11,356 nucleotides of DNA from Cellvibrionales bacterium UBA2511 (GTDB taxonomy: Bacteria > Pseudomonadota > Gammaproteobacteria > Pseudomonadales > Porticoccaceae). Location of the stretch: contig DDNV01000071.1 of the NCBI GenBank assembly GCA_002341315.1, forward strand, positions 1-11,356, in the 5' to 3' direction. Positions within the stretch are counted from its first letter, which is position 1, and each line of letters opens with the position of its first letter. Shown here piece after piece: positions 5,558-11,356 of this stretch. The position numbers and the translations under genes were made by a program. The notes below the pieces were generated by a model. It saw nothing but the letters and a program-made list of their open reading frames with translations. It was not told the origin of the DNA and did no database searches.

Positions 5558-7639
5558 ATGGCCGCTGCCACAGCTACGGACCTATCAATGCCGGAACCTA
5601 CCGCAGAAATATTACAACAGGCGACCGTCAACTGGGACGCAGAGGGTCAGCCCTACGCTGCAGATTTTGATGACCGGTACTTTTCCCGAACCAGCGGTCT
5701 GTCGGAAACCCGCCATGTCTTCCTGCACCACAACGGGCTGCCAGAGCGCTGGACAACCCCTGAACGCCCCTTGTTTACCATCGGTGAAACCGGGTTTGGC
5801 ACCGGCCTGAACTTCCTTACGGTCGCCAGCCTCTGGCTGGATCAAATCAGCAGCGGCACACTGCATTTTATCTCTGCGGAAAAATATCCCTTATCCCGGT
5901 CAGATCTACAACAGGCTTTATCCCTATGGCCGACGCTGTCGGGGTTAGCCAATACACTTATCGAACAGTACCCACCACCGATTCCGGGCATTCATCGGCT
6001 TTACCTGGCCAACAACCGCATTGTACTTACCCTGCTTTACGGGGATGCCAACACCATGTTCGCCAGTCTGCCAGGCAGCGATCATCCACTTTTTTCATCT
6101 CGGAACAACCCTGTTGTGGACGCCTGGTTCCTGGACGGGTTTGCCCCGGCAAAGAACCCGCAAATGTGGACAGACGATCTGTTTCAGACCCTCGCCAGGC
6201 TGAGCGCCCCGGGAACCACATTCAGTACCTTTACCGCCGTCGGCTCGGTTCGTCGCGGCCTTCAGGCCGCCGGTTTCGAAGTGCAGAAAGTGTCGGGGTT
6301 CGGTCAAAAACTGCACATGCTGTGCGGATATATGGCAGAACCCATCACGCCTGAAACCTCGGAAACGGATTGGCAACCCGCCAGCCGCAACGCGGAGTTC
6401 CAACCACCCTGGTATCTGCCCCCCCGACTCAGCCCTCCTGTATCTGCCCTGGTGATCGGTGGCGGCATTGCCGGTTGCGCCACGGCCAGATCCCTGGCCG
6501 AACGGGGTATCAGTGTCACCCTGATCGAACAACACCCACAACTGGCCAGTGAAGGTTCGGGAAATCCGCAGGCCATTCTCTATCCCAAATTGTCCAGCCA
6601 ACGCTCACCCCTGAGCCGGTTTGGCCTGATGGCATTACTCCATGCCAGCCGTTATCACCAACGTTTTCTCGGGGAGGAAGCCACCGGCAGCCCATGCGGT
6701 GTGCTGATTCTGCCGAAGCATCAGCATGAACTGCCGCTGTTTGAAGAGCTCGCCCGACAGTATCCGGCGGAACTGGTTGCACTGGTGACCGGGAGTCAAC
6801 TGAATGAGATCGCCGGTATACCACTCGGCATTGGAGCGGGGCTGTTCTTTCCCCAACTGGGGTGGATCAAACCCGTCGCTGTCTGCCAGGCACTGACTGA
6901 TCACCCACTGATCCGTCGCCAGACGGCTACTATCGCCACTCTCCACCATGAACAACATCAGTGGCAGGCATATGACCAACACGGCACCCTGTCAGCCGCT
7001 GCGTCAGTGGCCGTGATTGCCAGTGGCACAGGCAGTGCTGCGTTTATCCAGACGGCGCACCTGCCGTTAAAACCAATCCGTGGTCAGATCAGCTGTCTGC
7101 CCGCCACCGCAGACAGCAAACAACTCAAAACGGTGATCTGCGGCGAAGGCTACCTGGCCCCGGCCAGTGACGGGATCCACACCCTGGGGGCCACCTACAA
7201 TATTGGCGAAACCTACACCACACTGCGTGAGGAGGATCATCGGGACAACCTGGCCCAGTTGCAGAAAACAGCCCCGGAAGTCGCTGCCCTGTTCGACCCC
7301 GCGGATGCTAACCACCTCAATGGGCGCGCCGCCTTCCGCTGCACCACCCCGGACTACCTACCCATCGCCGGACCGGCACCGATTGCCGAACAATACCGGC
7401 TGGATTATGCTCTGTTGCGAAAGAATGCCCGGGCCCACATCCCGGTGGCGGGCGCCTGCTGGCCGGGCCTGTACCTGAACTGCGGCCACGGTTCCCGGGG
7501 CATGAGTTACGCACCGCTGTGCGCAGAATTGCTGGCCAGTCAGATTTGCGGTGAGGTTTCACCACTGGAGCAGGAGTTGCGTCAGGCGATACACCCGGGT
7601 CGCTTTATCATCAGGGATATGAAGCGCGGCAAACAGTGA
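5558..7639 (+). CDS. mnmC: Bifunctional tRNA (mnm5s2U34) methyltransferase / cmnm5s2U34 FAD-dependent oxidoreductase MnmC
   Basis: This 693-aa cytoplasmic enzyme performs the last two steps of mnm5s2U synthesis at the wobble uridine: the C-terminal half removes carboxymethyl from cmnm5U34 using FAD, and the N-terminal half methylates nm5U34 with S-adenosylmethionine. The methyltransferase domain (about 20-260) shows FDDRYFS (37-43), the SAM loop GETGFGTGLNF (76-86) and DAWFLDGFAPAKNPQMW (about 187-203). The oxidoreductase domain opens with the Rossmann loop IGGGIAGCATA (about 300-310) and ends with LNCGHGSRGMSYAP near 641-655. Length and order match E. coli MnmC (668 aa). The start is uncertain: ATG 5558 has no ribosome binding site and abuts a possible -10 element, while ATG 5588 has GGA 7 nt upstream and still includes the whole conserved region. 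It converges on the DUF2007 gene with a 12-bp gap. Confidence 0.95.
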   Translation: MAAATATDLSMPEPTAEILQQATVNWDAEGQPYAADFDDRYFSRTSGLSETRHVFLHHNGLPERWTTPERPLFTIGETGFGTGLNFLTVASLWLDQISSGTLHFISAEKYPLSRSDLQQALSLWPTLSGLANTLIEQYPPPIPGIHRLYLANNRIVLTLLYGDANTMFASLPGSDHPLFSSRNNPVVDAWFLDGFAPAKNPQMWTDDLFQTLARLSAPGTTFSTFTAVGSVRRGLQAAGFEVQKVSGFGQKLHMLCGYMAEPITPETSETDWQPASRNAEFQPPWYLPPRLSPPVSALVIGGGIAGCATARSLAERGISVTLIEQHPQLASEGSGNPQAILYPKLSSQRSPLSRFGLMALLHASRYHQRFLGEEATGSPCGVLILPKHQHELPLFEELARQYPAELVALVTGSQLNEIAGIPLGIGAGLFFPQLGWIKPVAVCQALTDHPLIRRQTATIATLHHEQHQWQAYDQHGTLSAAASVAVIASGTGSAAFIQTAHLPLKPIRGQISCLPATADSKQLKTVICGEGYLAPASDGIHTLGATYNIGETYTTLREEDHRDNLAQLQKTAPEVAALFDPADANHLNGRAAFRCTTPDYLPIAGPAPIAEQYRLDYALLRKNARAHIPVAGACWPGLYLNCGHGSRGMSYAPLCAELLASQICGEVSPLEQELRQAIHPGRFIIRDMKRGKQ

Positions 7640-7651
7640 GCACAGCCGCTC

Positions 7652-8053
7652 TCATGGCGATGCCACAAAGGTTCCGCAGGCATCGCACCTGAAACCCCGC
7701 CGGTAGAAAAACAGCGGAAATCCCAACAACAGAAACACCACAAAAGCTGGTTTTTTGCCGCGAATGTGAGGTGTCAGCTTCTCACTGCCACAGGCCGGAC
7801 AGCACGGCTCTTCCCGATCATCCTCATCATCGCTGTCGAACAGGTCGGAGAAATCTTCCGCCAGCGCCTGGATCGCCTGCTCGGCAAATGGTGCCGGCAC
7901 CTGCAGTTTCACCCCGCCTATGGCAGAAGAATACAACCACTGCATATTGATGGTGTGCTCATCGGCGACAAATGTCGGAATCCCCTTGGCATCCAGTTTC
8001 AATTTGGCAATGTGCGCCTCATGGGGAAAAGAGAATGTGGCAACGGTGATCAC
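7652..8053 (-). CDS. DUF2007 protein with C-terminal zinc ribbon and membrane segment
   Basis: This 133-aa protein carries an N-terminal DUF2007 domain (about 1-68): ITVATFSFPHEAHIAKLKLDAKGIPTFVADE, then a Gly-rich VKLQVP segment with QAIQAL. Next come a highly acidic linker (DSDDEDDREE) and a four-cysteine zinc ribbon, CPACG and CDACG. One hydrophobic stretch (FVVFLLLGFPLFFY) is inserted between the cysteine pairs. DUF2007 is described as a putative signal-transducing domain; no activity is proven. The start is GTG at 8053, with AAGGA 7 nt upstream. It is the last gene of the minus-strand series, 47 nt after DUF2784. The hydrophobic loop inside the ribbon could anchor it to the membrane. Confidence 0.82.
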   Translation of the reverse strand: MITVATFSFPHEAHIAKLKLDAKGIPTFVADEHTINMQWLYSSAIGGVKLQVPAPFAEQAIQALAEDFSDLFDSDDEDDREEPCCPACGSEKLTPHIRGKKPAFVVFLLLGFPLFFYRRGFRCDACGTFVASP

Positions 8054-8100
8054 AGGCGAATCCTTGTTTTAATCCACAGCAACCGGGAAATCCCGCTCAG

Positions 8101-8499
8101 CTATTTTTTGCCGGTGCGAGGAGTCGGGGGAAAAAGCCACCAACTGGCCAACACCAGCAATCCGAACAGAGAGTAGATCAGCAGAAACACCCAGGTAGGC
8201 GCATCGTAATAAAGCAACTGCTGCAACCAGTGTTCAATAAAACTGCCACTGTAACTGGCATCCCCTGCCCTGGTCCGCAACCACTGCTCAAAGGTCGTCA
8301 ACGGACAAGCCCACCCGACCCAGGATTCAGCCACCACCACGGTGATCGCACCGAGATGCACCAGCCGGAACCACCACTGGTTCACCCATCGCCAGTGGCA
8401 CAGGTTGCCCAGCACAATCAGCACCAGCCCTCCCACTACAAACAGTACAAACCCCACGTGAAGTATCAGTATCAGATTGGCAAATAACGTATATGACAT
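8101..8499 (-). CDS. DUF2784 integral membrane protein
   Basis: This is a protein of about 132 aa with three or four hydrophobic segments, matching DUF2784. Key features are the opening LFANLILILHVGFVLFVVGG, the Trp-rich HWRWVNQWWFRLVHLG, the WVGWACPLTTFEQWLR block and a C-terminal membrane helix followed by a basic tail (PRTGKK). The function of DUF2784 is unknown. I chose ATG 8499, because AGGTGA lies 8 nt upstream and family members start just before the first membrane helix. ATG 8508 and GTG 8511 are in frame, but the Shine-Dalgarno is too close for either. It lies 47 nt downstream of the lipoprotein gene and 47 nt upstream of DUF2007, all on the same strand, so co-transcription is likely. 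Confidence 0.88.
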   Translation of the reverse strand: MSYTLFANLILILHVGFVLFVVGGLVLIVLGNLCHWRWVNQWWFRLVHLGAITVVVAESWVGWACPLTTFEQWLRTRAGDASYSGSFIEHWLQQLLYYDAPTWVFLLIYSLFGLLVLASWWLFPPTPRTGKK

Positions 8500-8546
8500 T
8501 GCTAGCATCACCTGACATTATTCAGGTTGTCGTCCGGCTGTAACAG

Positions 8547-9206
8547 TCAGCCCAACAGAATCACTTTCACCTCACCCACCGGCAGACACCGATAGCCCGC
8601 TGCCCGGGTCACGGGTATGGTCGCCACCGCATACCCCACCATAATGGTCTGATTTTCTGTCACGGCGTCGATCGATAATTGCCGCGACAGCATCTCATCG
8701 GAAGTATGGACAATCAGGTAACTCGCTGCCGCAGGTACTGTTTGTGCCGCTGTCCAGTAGCCGGTCCTCGATTGATCAGCCGAGACCCAACGGATTGCCA
8801 GATCCTCACTTGCAATCGGTTCGTGCTGACGGTTCAGATAGGTCACCATCGGGCAAAAGGTCCCGCTGTTGAGTGCATTGAACCGACCCGGCGTGAACAT
8901 CAACAGCAGATCGCTGCCCGGCTGGCCGTGACTGAGGGCATACGCCGAAAAATAGCTCTTGCCCGTACTGAACGGGTAGACCGGTGAACGATCATTCAGC
9001 TCGACCACGACCGGGGTATCCGATGGATTGACCGAGGGGATGGCGGCAAAGGACATCGCCGCAAAGTCATCACAACAGACCTCTGCCGCGCGCAGGGCAT
9101 CCCGGGTTTGCGTGACGGAAGAGCAGGAGGCCTGCAACAACATCGACATCACCAGCAGGACCAACCACGGGCGCCCGCCCCGAACAGGGTTACTGTTATC
9201 TATCAT
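8547..9206 (-). CDS. Putative lipoprotein resembling the MalM family
   Basis: This is a 219-aa exported protein. An N-terminal basic region and the hydrophobic stretch WLVLLVMSMLLQASC place a lipid-modifiable Cys at 28, followed by Ser-Ser. The residue at -3 is Gln rather than the usual Leu, so processing by signal peptidase II is likely but not certain. The mature part has CCDDFAAMSFAAIP (about 44-57) and GKSYFSAYAL (about 82-91). These resemble the 'CC.s...l.f..l' and 'G.s.f.af.lp' blocks of MalM, the periplasmic maltose-operon protein. No maltose genes are present here, so the name should be read as a fold-level similarity only. GGGA is 8 nt before the ATG. It lies 78 nt after DUF502 on the same strand. 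Confidence 0.62.
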   Translation of the reverse strand: MIDNSNPVRGGRPWLVLLVMSMLLQASCSSVTQTRDALRAAEVCCDDFAAMSFAAIPSVNPSDTPVVVELNDRSPVYPFSTGKSYFSAYALSHGQPGSDLLLMFTPGRFNALNSGTFCPMVTYLNRQHEPIASEDLAIRWVSADQSRTGYWTAAQTVPAAASYLIVHTSDEMLSRQLSIDAVTENQTIMVGYAVATIPVTRAAGYRCLPVGEVKVILLG

Positions 9207-9284
9207 TATTCCGTCCCGGTATCTGATGCCATATCATGGTCTCCTACTACCTCCCAGCATAGGTCACTCCGATGCGACTGTCCG

Positions 9285-9935
9285 TTACTCCTCGTAATCT
9301 CTGACTTTTTCCGACGCTTCCCGCGCATTTCTGGCCAGCATTTCAGCGGAACCCGACCCACAGGCGATAATGGTGCGCATAGCCTCTTCCACGGAGACAT
9401 GCGCCAGTATCTGCACACAGTCAGCGGGCAGGTGGTAGGTCATCCCGGACGTCGGAATCGGTGCAGTGGGCACAAAGACCGTATAGGCACCATCCCCGTG
9501 ACGGCTGGTCACGATGGCTGTGACCGTAACCGGTGAATCCGCGCCGTAGATTTTTGCCAGTGCTGTCTGACCGCTGAGCAAAGTGGTTTCACCACTGCCG
9601 CCGAGCAACTGCGTCACGATCGCCCGGATCGTGCGATAACCCGGGGCCAATCGGGTCAGCCAAACTTCCATATGGCCGTGCATCCAGTTACCCAGACGGG
9701 TTCTGATCAACAGCCCGACCGCAAAACAACTGCCCAGGATCAACAGCAGCACCACCAGCAAAGCCAGAAATTCGCTGATCGTGGCCTGCTCGCGCAACAA
9801 CCCGGTGAGGGGACTGATCAGACCTGCCACCAGATCGAACAACCACAGAAAGATCATTGCCAGCAGCGCAATAGGCAATACAACGGTCAGTCCGCCGAGA
9901 AGCGTCAGACAAAGAAACGAACGAAAACGCGTCAT
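9285..9935 (-). CDS. DUF502 family inner-membrane protein
   Basis: This 216-aa protein has two N-terminal membrane helices (about 9-30 and 55-77) followed by a soluble domain. That domain contains YRTIRAIVTQLLGG, the DUF502 block FVPTAPIPTSGMTYHLP (about 153-169; the family norm is PTTPNPTSG) and a VSVEEAMRTIIACG motif. The C-terminus is charged. The molecular function is unknown. ATG 9935 is firm: AAAGGA lies 6 nt upstream. It is the first gene of the minus-strand series leading through the lipoprotein, DUF2784 and DUF2007, and it diverges from the DUF2892 gene across 137 bp. The FNR/Anr site in that gap is spaced for the other gene. Confidence 0.9.
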   Translation of the reverse strand: MTRFRSFLCLTLLGGLTVVLPIALLAMIFLWLFDLVAGLISPLTGLLREQATISEFLALLVVLLLILGSCFAVGLLIRTRLGNWMHGHMEVWLTRLAPGYRTIRAIVTQLLGGSGETTLLSGQTALAKIYGADSPVTVTAIVTSRHGDGAYTVFVPTAPIPTSGMTYHLPADCVQILAHVSVEEAMRTIIACGSGSAEMLARNAREASEKVRDYEE

Positions 9936-10001
9936 GGTCTATCCTTTAATCACACAACCGACACGAGGGTTCGGACCGGCATGAGAATACCTGCCCTCTG
10001 A

Positions 10002-10043
10002 TTGATCACCATCAAATCAGAATTGCCCCGTGACATCCATACT
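10002..10043 (+). promoter_or_regulatory. FNR/Anr-dependent class II promoter for the DUF2892 gene
   Basis: TTGATCACCATCAA (10002-10015) is an exact match to the FNR/Anr consensus TTGATNNNNATCAA. Its centre is 10008.5. CATACT (10038-10043) is a four-of-six match to a -10 element and would give a start near 10050, placing the box at about -41.5. This is the classic position for activation by FNR-type regulators under low oxygen. The arms extend with one bulged base to CTGATTGAT/ATCAAATCAG. Confidence 0.75.
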
Positions 10044-10072
10044 CAATAGAACACAACGAGGAGAACATTATT

Positions 10073-10276
10073 ATGAAAATTAATCTGGGTACCGCAGATC
10101 GCCTGCTTCGGCTTGTGGTGGGACTGGTCTTGATCGCCCTGGTATTTATTGGGCCACAAACGGCCTGGGGCTGGATAGGTATCATTCCCCTTGTCACGGC
10201 ACTGGCAGGTAATTGCCCGGTCTACAGCGTGCTGGGCTTTAATACCTGCTCGACAAAGAAACCCACTGACGGATAG
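10073..10276 (+). CDS. DUF2892 (YgaP-type transmembrane) small inner-membrane protein
   Basis: This 67-aa protein starts with MKINLGTADRLLRLVVGLVLIAL, the typical opening of DUF2892: an 'N.g..DR..R...G..L' motif leading into the first membrane helix. A second hydrophobic stretch (WIGIIPLVTALAGNC) follows, then CPVYSVLGFNTC with two cysteines (about 48 and 59). The domain occurs alone or fused to rhodanese in E. coli YgaP; here it stands alone. GAGGAG lies 9 nt before the ATG, making the start secure. The gene is flanked by an FNR/Anr promoter and a rho-independent terminator, so it is a single-gene unit. A link to sulfur or low-oxygen metabolism is inference from the YgaP relation and the promoter. 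Confidence 0.9.
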   Translation: MKINLGTADRLLRLVVGLVLIALVFIGPQTAWGWIGIIPLVTALAGNCPVYSVLGFNTCSTKKPTDG

Positions 10277-10296
10277 CCCCCCCCTTTACCCCCATC

Positions 10297-10327
10297 AACC
10301 CGGGTTCTACCGGGTTTTGCTGTTTTT
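10297..10327 (+). terminator. Rho-independent terminator after the DUF2892 gene
   Basis: AACCCGG (10297-10303) and CCGGGTT (10310-10316) form a 7-bp GC-rich stem with a 6-nt loop. A T-rich tail follows (TT, GC, then TGTTTTT). It lies 20 nt after the DUF2892 stop and isolates it from the receptor gene. Confidence 0.82.
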
Positions 10328-10423
10328 CCAGGCGGGTTCTTGATTCAGCCCTACGGAATAATCGACACCGAAAATAATCCTGCCTTTCCTCCTGCTGTCC
10401 AAAACCGGGTCTTTTTGCCAGAT

Positions 10424-10429
10424 TATAAT
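10424..10429 (+). promoter_or_regulatory. Probable -10 element (TATAAT) for the TonB-dependent receptor
   Basis: This is a perfect TATAAT, 84 bp upstream of the receptor ATG and immediately before the Fur-like boxes. No good -35 hexamer is found 16-18 bp upstream, so the promoter may be weak or need an activator. The predicted transcription start falls within the first Fur-like box. Confidence 0.5.
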
Positions 10430-10462
10430 TGATAATAGTTACCATTTGGATTAGCATTATCA
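10430..10462. promoter_or_regulatory. Two tandem Fur-like boxes upstream of the TonB-dependent receptor
   Basis: TGATAATAGTTACCA (10430-10444) matches the 7-1-7 Fur consensus TGATAATNATTATCA at 12 of 14 positions. GGATTAGCATTATCA (10448-10462) matches at 11 of 14, with a perfect right arm. The boxes start 18 bp apart and lie just downstream of TATAAT, where bound Fur would block transcription. This points to iron rather than zinc control of the receptor. Confidence 0.65.
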
Positions 10463-10512
10463 CGAATTGAGACAAGCGCACTTTAACAACCAAATCATTT
10501 TCGGAATTTTCC

Positions 10513-11356
10513 ATGGCCAACAAACTCTCTCTCTCTATTTTCACCGCTTCGCTGACACTGCCCATGGTGGCCATCGCGGTGGACGAGACAAGAACTGACA
10601 TTGAAACCATCTCTATCATCGGCTCCAGGGAAGACGTCCAGGAACTCGCCGGCTCCGGCGCCCTGATCGATCAGGAGCAGATCGCTATCGAAGCGTCCAC
10701 TGACATCAACCAGCTGTTGAAAACAGTTCCCGGCATCTATATCCGCGAAGAGGATGGTTTCGGTCTGCGCCCGAATATCGGTATCCGCGGTGCCACCTCG
10801 GAGCGCTCCTCAAAAATCACGTTGCTGGAAGACGGTATCATGATCGCACCCGCGCCCTATGCGGGGCCAGCTGCCTACTACTTCCCCACCACAATGCGCA
10901 TGGATTCCATTGAGGTATTGAAAGGCGCTCCCCTGTTGCGCTATGGCCCCCAAACTACCGGCGGCATCGTCAACCTGAGGTCCACACCGATCCCCGATGA
11001 GAATAGCGGCAAGTTGCGGCTGGCTGCCGGTGAAGACGGCATGCGGGATCTGCACCTGAACTATGGCGGCAGGTTCGGTGGCGGTGAGCTGGGGAACTTC
11101 GGCTGGCTGTCCCAAACCGTGCAGCGCGACGCTGACGGCTTCAAAAAAATTGACCGCAGCGGTCGTGATACCGGTTATGACATCGAAGACTACATGGGCA
11201 AATTATTGTGGGAAATCGAGGGGCAGAGTCTGCTGTTAAAAGCCCAGTACTCCGAGGAAGTGTCCGATGAAACCTACCTCGGACTCACCGATGCCGATTT
11301 CAGAGACAACCCGAAACGTCGTTACGGACTGTCCCTGCCGGATGAAATGAGTCTGC
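10513..11356 (+). CDS. TonB-dependent outer-membrane receptor, FecA-like, N-terminal part
   Basis: The frame is open from ATG 10513 to the window end, giving 281 codons of a receptor that would normally be about 700 aa. GGAA lies 6 nt upstream. A signal peptide (1-22, cleavage after AIA) is followed by the probable TonB box ETISI (31-35). The plug domain follows with INQLLKTVPGIYIREEDG, RPNIGIRGATSERS, the ITLLEDGIMIAPAPYAGPAAYYFP block and IEVLKGAPLLRYGPQTTGGIVNLRS, and then the first barrel strands. The APAPYAGPAAYYFP segment is close to the ferric-citrate receptor group (FecA-like). There is no N-terminal signalling domain between the signal peptide and the TonB box, so it is not a sigma-regulator transducer. 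The iron-chelate substrate is inferred from Fur-like boxes and the plug; other ligands are possible. Confidence 0.9.
   Translation, partial: MANKLSLSIFTASLTLPMVAIAVDETRTDIETISIIGSREDVQELAGSGALIDQEQIAIEASTDINQLLKTVPGIYIREEDGFGLRPNIGIRGATSERSSKITLLEDGIMIAPAPYAGPAAYYFPTTMRMDSIEVLKGAPLLRYGPQTTGGIVNLRSTPIPDENSGKLRLAAGEDGMRDLHLNYGGRFGGGELGNFGWLSQTVQRDADGFKKIDRSGRDTGYDIEDYMGKLLWEIEGQSLLLKAQYSEEVSDETYLGLTDADFRDNPKRRYGLSLPDEMSL

Noticed and set aside
6095..6601. Minus-strand open frame of 168 codons
   Set aside because: It is antisense to mnmC across the methyltransferase/oxidoreductase junction; MnmC motifs continue on both sides.
8084..8095. Small hairpin CGGG-AAAT-CCCG between DUF2784 and DUF2007
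   Set aside because: A 4-bp stem without a T-run is too weak to call a terminator.
8511..8526. Imperfect palindrome CCTGACATTATTCAGG just before DUF2784
   Set aside because: Seven of eight base pairs match, but it is short and no known regulator site is recognised; the 3' arm on the coding strand is simply the Shine-Dalgarno region.
9108..9536. Plus-strand open frame of 142 codons
   Set aside because: It spans parts of two minus-strand genes (lipoprotein and DUF502), and the product has no family features.
10277..10284. Run of eight C after the DUF2892 stop
   Set aside because: It is non-coding and sits before a terminator; a homopolymer of this length alone does not support a phase-variation claim.

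Overview
The window reads as a chromosomal segment of a gammaproteobacterium of moderate GC content, probably aquatic. The evidence is a FldB-type flavodoxin, a bifunctional MnmC, a gamma-type Zur, a ZrgA (DUF2796) protein, a perfect FNR/Anr site and Fur-type boxes. It is densely coded. I see no tRNA, rRNA, insertion sequence, phage gene or CRISPR array. Assignments come from reading motifs and recalling families; no search was run.

Region 1 (1-4401) is a zinc-limitation locus. The C-terminus of a His-rich periplasmic protein (ZrgA/DUF2796) is followed 2 nt later by zur. zur overlaps a COG0523/CobW metallochaperone GTPase by 11 nt, so these three genes look like one operon whose promoter lies outside the window. 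Convergent to them is a secreted DUF3299 protein. Divergent from DUF3299 is a two-gene ABC module: a LolD/MacB-type ATPase and an FtsX/MacB-type permease overlapping by 11 nt. ZrgA + DUF3299 + ATPase + permease matches the content of the zinc-responsive PA4063-PA4066 group of Pseudomonas aeruginosa. Here it is joined to the regulator and a GTPase chaperone. A degenerate Zur-like inverted repeat lies between DUF3299 and the ATPase.

Region 2 (4486-7639) holds fldB, a MAPEG-family membrane protein on the minus strand, and mnmC, which makes the mnm5s2U34 tRNA modification. The MAPEG-mnmC divergent intergenic region contains a perfect inverted repeat (9-bp arms, 3-nt centre) of unknown role.

Region 3 (7652-9935, all minus strand) is a probable operon of envelope-associated genes. 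In transcription order these are a DUF502 membrane protein, a lipoprotein resembling the MalM family, a DUF2784 membrane protein and a DUF2007 protein with a zinc ribbon.

Region 4 (9936-11356) starts with a perfect FNR/Anr box placed for a class II promoter. It drives a 67-aa DUF2892 membrane protein that ends at a rho-independent terminator. After it comes a TonB-dependent receptor with a FecA-like plug, cut by the window end, preceded by a TATAAT element and two tandem Fur-like boxes. The window therefore carries separate predicted inputs for zinc, iron and oxygen.
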